Shown piece after piece: positions 31,826 through 34,988 of a stretch of 34,988 nucleotides of DNA. The notes under the pieces are model-generated. The model was not told the DNA's origin and ran no database searches. It saw only the letters and a list, made by a program, of their open reading frames with translations. Each line of letters opens with the position of its first letter. Position 1 is the first letter of the stretch. Position numbers and translations under genes: made by a program. The stretch covers positions 1-34,988 of the forward strand of contig JAZKZG010000007.1 in NCBI GenBank assembly GCA_045612565.1. Reading direction: 5' to 3'. The stretch is from RGIG9041 sp045612565 (lineage in GTDB: Bacteria; Bacillota; Clostridia; Oscillospirales; QAKW01).

Positions 31826-32791
31826 ATGAAAATCTCAATACAGGGCTATGCTACGACACAGCGCTTTGATATGGACACAGCGTACAAAATGATTAAAGAA
31901 GCAGGGTTTGAGGCAATCGACTGGGCACTTGACCAACAGTGGCAGGATGGCGCGCAACGTTTGTGTTGGAATCGTCCGTCTATTGAAACGGGAGCAAATT
32001 TTGATCAGGACACTATCTACAATGAGGATATGGACAAAATAATCGAGCATTATCAGCCCGAAATAGACACTATCAAAAAGTACGGACTTACAATCACACA
32101 GGCACACGCACCGTTTTTTAACTATTCGTCAAAAAGTATTTCATTTGCAGATTGCGCTATTGAAACCTACAAAAAAGCACTTAAGCTTTGCGCCTATGTG
32201 GGTTGTCCGCGTCTTGTAATCCACGGTTTTTCAAGACAGGTGTACGAAACGGTCCTTACCGACAGTGACATTCATATTGCAAATATGAAAATGTACAAAG
32301 AACTTATCCCGACAGCGCTTGAAACGGGAGTTATGATACTGCTCGAAAACCTTTTTGCTTTCGACACCAATAACCGCAGAATATATGCAGGCACCTGCAG
32401 TAATTCCTACGATGCAATTGCGTATATAGACACGCTTAACGAGATGGCGGGACACGAATGCTTTGGTCTTTGCCTTGATACAGGACACTTAAATCTCATA
32501 AACGATCGTTTTGCAGAGTACGTTGAAAAAGTAGGACACCGCATAAAAGCACTTCATATCCACGACAACAACGGACTGTCCGATCAGCACCTTACCCCTT
32601 GTACAGGCACAGTCAATTGGAAAGAATTTTACGGCTCGCTTAAAAAAATCGGATATACGGGTGACCTTAGCTTCGAAAGTTTCAAGCAGGTATGTACAAA
32701 TCGATGTGACGATGAAATGGTGGTGCCGTCACTTAAACTTATGTACGAGTTCGGCAACTTTTTCAGAAGAAAAATAATGGGGAATATATAA
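31826..32791 (+). CDS. Xylose isomerase-like TIM-barrel protein (paralogue 1 of 2)
   Basis: A 321-residue protein of the AP-endonuclease 2 / sugar phosphate isomerase-epimerase superfamily. The TIM-barrel order is visible: start MKISIQGYATTQRF, EAGFEAIDWAL, KYGLTITQAHAPFFNY, CPRLVIHGFS, the metal-ligand Glu in MILLENLF, CLDTGHLNL with Asp and His, IKALHIHDNNG and the last Glu in LSFESF. These match the usual E-D/H-H-E metal site of the superfamily. The substrate is not identifiable; epimerases and isomerases of sugars or cyclitols are common members. It is followed after two bases by a close paralogue of identical length. Confidence 0.88.
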   Translation: MKISIQGYATTQRFDMDTAYKMIKEAGFEAIDWALDQQWQDGAQRLCWNRPSIETGANFDQDTIYNEDMDKIIEHYQPEIDTIKKYGLTITQAHAPFFNYSSKSISFADCAIETYKKALKLCAYVGCPRLVIHGFSRQVYETVLTDSDIHIANMKMYKELIPTALETGVMILLENLFAFDTNNRRIYAGTCSNSYDAIAYIDTLNEMAGHECFGLCLDTGHLNLINDRFAEYVEKVGHRIKALHIHDNNGLSDQHLTPCTGTVNWKEFYGSLKKIGYTGDLSFESFKQVCTNRCDDEMVVPSLKLMYEFGNFFRRKIMGNI

Positions 32792-32793
32792 AA

Positions 32794-33759
32794 ATGAAAA
32801 TTTCAATACAGAGTCACGCTACTGCACAGCGTTTTGATATGGATACAACCTATAAAATGATAAAAGAAGCAGGCTTTGAGGCTATCGACTGGTCGCTCTA
32901 TATTCAGTGGGAAAACGGCAGAGCCCATAGTTGTTGGGATCGCGCCTCCATAAATTCGGGTGAAAACTTTGAGCAAAAGTGTATTTACGACGAGGATATC
33001 GACAAAATAATTGAGCACTATCAGCCCGAAATCGACACAATCAAAAAGTATGGTCTCACAATCACACAGGCTCATTCGCTGTTTTTTAACTATTCGTCAA
33101 CCACTTTGCCGTTTGTAGAACACGCTATCGAAGTTCACAAGAAAGTAATGAAACTTTGTGCCTACGCAGGTTGTCCCCGTCTTGTAATCCACGGTTTTTC
33201 AAGACAGGTAAAAGAGACTGTTCTTAACGATGATGACATTCATGTAGCAAATACGAAAATGTACAAAGAGCTTATCCCAACAGCGCTTGAAACAGGTGTT
33301 ATGATTATTCTTGAAAACCTTTTTGTCACCGACGCTTCAAATAACAGAAAATATGCGGGCACGTGCTGTGACCCCTATGATGCAATTGCATATATCGACA
33401 CGCTTAATGAAATAGCGGGTCGCGAGTGCTTCGGTCTTTGCCTTGATACAGGGCATTTGAACCTCGTAAATCAACGCTTTCCCGAGTACGTTGAAAAACT
33501 GGGCAACCGCATAAAAGCACTCCATATCCACGATAATAACGGAATTACCGATTTGCACCTTGCCCCCTTTACAGGCACAATAAATTGGAGAGATTTTTAC
33601 AATTCTCTTAAAAAAATCGGATATACGGGTGACCTTAGCTTTGAAACTCATAAGCAGACGTCGTTGGCTCGTTGTGACGACGGGCTGGTGATGCCGTTAC
33701 TTAAATTCATCTATGAGTGCGGTGACTTTTTCAGGAGAAAAATCAATGAAAACAATTAA
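32794..33759 (+). CDS. Xylose isomerase-like TIM-barrel protein (paralogue 2 of 2)
   Basis: This 321-residue copy aligns without gaps to its upstream neighbour; by hand I estimate about 70-75 percent identity. The metal-ligand motifs are intact in both (MIILENLF, CLDTGHLNL, IKALHIHDNNG, LSFETH), while divergence concentrates near residues 34-65 (SLYIQWENGRAHSCW versus ALDQQWQDGAQRLCW) and 100-125, which are likely substrate-facing loops. That pattern suggests two functional isoforms rather than decay. Only two bases separate the copies; translation of copy 2 depends on GGGGAATAT at the end of copy 1. The end overlaps the AlaX-type gene by 14 bases. Confidence 0.88.
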   Translation: MKISIQSHATAQRFDMDTTYKMIKEAGFEAIDWSLYIQWENGRAHSCWDRASINSGENFEQKCIYDEDIDKIIEHYQPEIDTIKKYGLTITQAHSLFFNYSSTTLPFVEHAIEVHKKVMKLCAYAGCPRLVIHGFSRQVKETVLNDDDIHVANTKMYKELIPTALETGVMIILENLFVTDASNNRKYAGTCCDPYDAIAYIDTLNEIAGRECFGLCLDTGHLNLVNQRFPEYVEKLGNRIKALHIHDNNGITDLHLAPFTGTINWRDFYNSLKKIGYTGDLSFETHKQTSLARCDDGLVMPLLKFIYECGDFFRRKINENN

Positions 33760-34879
33760 ACTATATGACGACAATGCATATCTTACCGAGTTTTGTGCTT
33801 CGGTTCTGTTATGCGAAAAAACCGAATGCGGATACGCAGTGATTCTCGATAAAACGGCATTTTTCCCCGAGGAAGGCGGACAGAGTGCCGACACGGGTAC
33901 ACTAAACGGCGTTAAGGTTTTGGACGTAAAACTTGACGGCGATATTATAATCCACTACGTTGATAGCGAACTGTCGGGCGAGGTTACTGGCAAAATCGAC
34001 TGGGATGTGCGCTATGACAAAATGCAACAGCACACGGGCGAGCATATCGTGTCGGGACTTGTGCATAAAATTTACGGCTACGACAACGTCGGCTTTCATC
34101 TTGGTGACGACGATGTGACGTTTGATTTTAACGGTCCGCTCACGCGTGAGCAACTTGATAAAATCGAACTTTTGGCAAACGAGGTTGTTTATAAAAATGC
34201 ACCTGTTCTTACATATTATCCTGATGATCCGTCTGCGCTTGAATATCGCTCAAAAACCGATATTGCGGGGGCTGTGCGTATTGTTGAAATCAAGGATGCC
34301 GATATGTGCGCGTGTTGCGCTCCGCACGTAAAAAACACGGGTGAGGTCGGTATAATCAAACTGCTTGAAGCACAAAGCTATAAAGGCGGTGTGCGCATAC
34401 ACCTTGTATGCGGACGCCGTGCGGTTTTGGATTATCAGACAAAGTTCCATAACCTTGGTGTGATCGCAACAGCACTGTCGTCGGGCAAAAATAACGCCGC
34501 CGAGTTTTTTGTAAAATACCAGAGTGACGTTACGGATTTGAAAGCACAACTCTCACTTTGTAAAAAAACTAATCTTGAGCTAAAGGCAAAGACGATAGAA
34601 AGCACTGACGGCGATATCGTGATTTTTGATGCGATGGATGCAGGTGACTTGCGCGGGTTTGTAAACTCGCTAGACGGTAAATACGGCGGACTGTGTGCTG
34701 TATTCAGTCATAGTGCAAACGGATATAACTTCGTTGTTGCATCAAAAACGGCGGCATTGCGTGAACTTGCGGATAAACTACGTAAAACGCTGAGTGCCAA
34801 GTGCGGAGGAAGCGACGCGATGATACAAGGAAGCGTTGCCGCTACTGAAAGTGATATAAGAAAAATCATAGAACAATAA
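33746..34879 (+). CDS. AlaX-type alanyl-tRNA editing protein with C-terminal DHHA1-like domain
   Basis: This is a free-standing relative of the AlaRS editing domain that hydrolyses mischarged Ser/Gly-tRNA-Ala. The zinc and editing motifs are present: HTGEH (His96 and His100) and CACCAPH (Cys190 with His194). AFFPEEGGQSADTGTL is the N-terminal beta-barrel hallmark. The C-terminal part ends in AKCGGSDAMIQGS, resembling the DHHA1 glycine-rich end of AlaRS, so this is the long AlaX form (377 residues). ATG 33746 has CAGGAG 9 bases upstream; an in-frame ATG at 33713 lies inside the preceding gene without a ribosome binding site. It overlaps that gene by 14 bases and ends in a hairpin that contains its stop codon. 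Confidence 0.93.
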   Translation: MKTIKLYDDNAYLTEFCASVLLCEKTECGYAVILDKTAFFPEEGGQSADTGTLNGVKVLDVKLDGDIIIHYVDSELSGEVTGKIDWDVRYDKMQQHTGEHIVSGLVHKIYGYDNVGFHLGDDDVTFDFNGPLTREQLDKIELLANEVVYKNAPVLTYYPDDPSALEYRSKTDIAGAVRIVEIKDADMCACCAPHVKNTGEVGIIKLLEAQSYKGGVRIHLVCGRRAVLDYQTKFHNLGVIATALSSGKNNAAEFFVKYQSDVTDLKAQLSLCKKTNLELKAKTIESTDGDIVIFDAMDAGDLRGFVNSLDGKYGGLCAVFSHSANGYNFVVASKTAALRELADKLRKTLSAKCGGSDAMIQGSVAATESDIRKIIEQ

Positions 34880-34897
34880 TTTGTTCTATGATTTTTT
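34861..34897 (+). terminator. Terminator with the AlaX gene stop codon in its loop
   Basis: AAAAATCATAGAACAA (34861-34876) pairs with TTGTTCTATGATTTTT (34881-34896) around TAAT, which contains the TAA stop (34877-34879); T-rich tail. Confidence 0.92.
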
Positions 34898-34907
34898 AAA
34901 ATTCCTA

Positions 34908-34936
34908 TTGACAATATCCATTGATTTGAATATAAT
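34908..34936 (+). promoter_or_regulatory. tRNA-Trp promoter, full consensus
   Basis: TTGACA (34908-34913), exactly 17 bp, TATAAT (34931-34936). This is the perfect consensus, with the predicted start near 34943, nine bases upstream of the tRNA. Confidence 0.9.
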
Positions 34937-34951
34937 ATTCTAGTAACAAAT

Positions 34952-34988
34952 AGGGGTATAGCTCAGTTGGTAGAGCAGCGGTCTCCAA
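34952..34988 (+). tRNA. trnW: tRNA-Trp(CCA), 5' part (cut by window end)
   Basis: The first 37 bases form a normal tRNA 5' half: acceptor AGGGGTA, T8-A9, D-stem GCTC/GAGC with loop AGTTGGTA, position 26 A, anticodon stem GCGGT, then loop C-T-CCA-A. The anticodon 34-36 is CCA, reading UGG, hence tryptophan. The 3' half including the T arm is beyond the window. Confidence 0.9.

Noticed and set aside
1..34988. CRISPR arrays, transposases, integrases, phage genes or attachment sites
   Set aside because: No direct-repeat arrays, recombinase motifs or flanking duplications were seen; tandem similarity is limited to the M42 and isomerase paralogues.

Overview
The window reads as chromosomal DNA from an anaerobic, low-to-moderate GC Firmicute of the class Clostridia, probably an Oscillospirales-like gut lineage. 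The evidence is the murG-murA-ftsQ-ftsZ order without ftsA, a class A RNase P RNA, AGGAGG-type ribosome binding sites, strong TTGACA/TATAAT promoters in AT-rich gaps, and gene fusions (RNase PH-RdgB, NadD-YqeK, IspD-IspF) that occur in clostridia. The taxon is inferred from gene content, not from a database search. The window is mostly housekeeping; I see no phage, transposon, IS element or CRISPR array.

Layout. Bases 1-4665 (+): end of a SEDS protein (ftsW), murG, murA, ftsQ and ftsZ, i.e. late peptidoglycan precursor synthesis and division. Bases 4718-5072 (-): rnpB, convergent with ftsZ through a shared bidirectional terminator and divergent from murD. Bases 5192-9611 (+): murD followed by three tandem, non-identical M42 aminopeptidases. 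Bases 9657-19546 (+): a long, tightly packed run of smc, ftsY, rph-rdgB, yhbY, nadD-yqeK, rsfS and leuS, in which most genes overlap or nearly touch. It covers chromosome condensation, membrane targeting, tRNA 3' processing with nucleotide-pool cleaning, ribosome assembly or silencing, NAD synthesis and leucine charging.

Bases 19571-22185: a Cof-type HAD phosphatase (-), a CarD-family transcription regulator (+) and a bifunctional IspDF isoprenoid enzyme (+). Bases 22213-22713: a small divergent module, a 66-residue HTH regulator (-) and a 61-residue protein with nine cysteines (+), with an exact 14-bp inverted repeat in the shared promoter region. This is the most novel-looking unit here. 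Bases 22839-29669 (+): individually transcribed genes for a DUF1846 protein, a VWA lipoprotein (YfbK-like), a Gfo/Idh oxidoreductase, an MFS permease, the Mn exporter MntP and a GNAT acetyltransferase.

Bases 29705-31699 (-): an OPA-like MFS permease downstream of the YebC/TACO1 family gene. Bases 31826-34879 (+): two tandem paralogous sugar-isomerase-like TIM barrels and an AlaX-type alanyl-tRNA editing protein. The window ends inside a tRNA-Trp(CCA) gene that has a perfect consensus promoter.

Many transcription units can be delimited from the sequence: I list fourteen promoters with near-consensus hexamers and 16-18 bp spacers, and nine intrinsic terminators, several shared by convergent genes or carrying the stop codon inside the hairpin. 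No gene-free stretch over 300 bases remains unexplained; the longest non-coding span (4666-5191) holds a terminator, rnpB and two divergent promoters.
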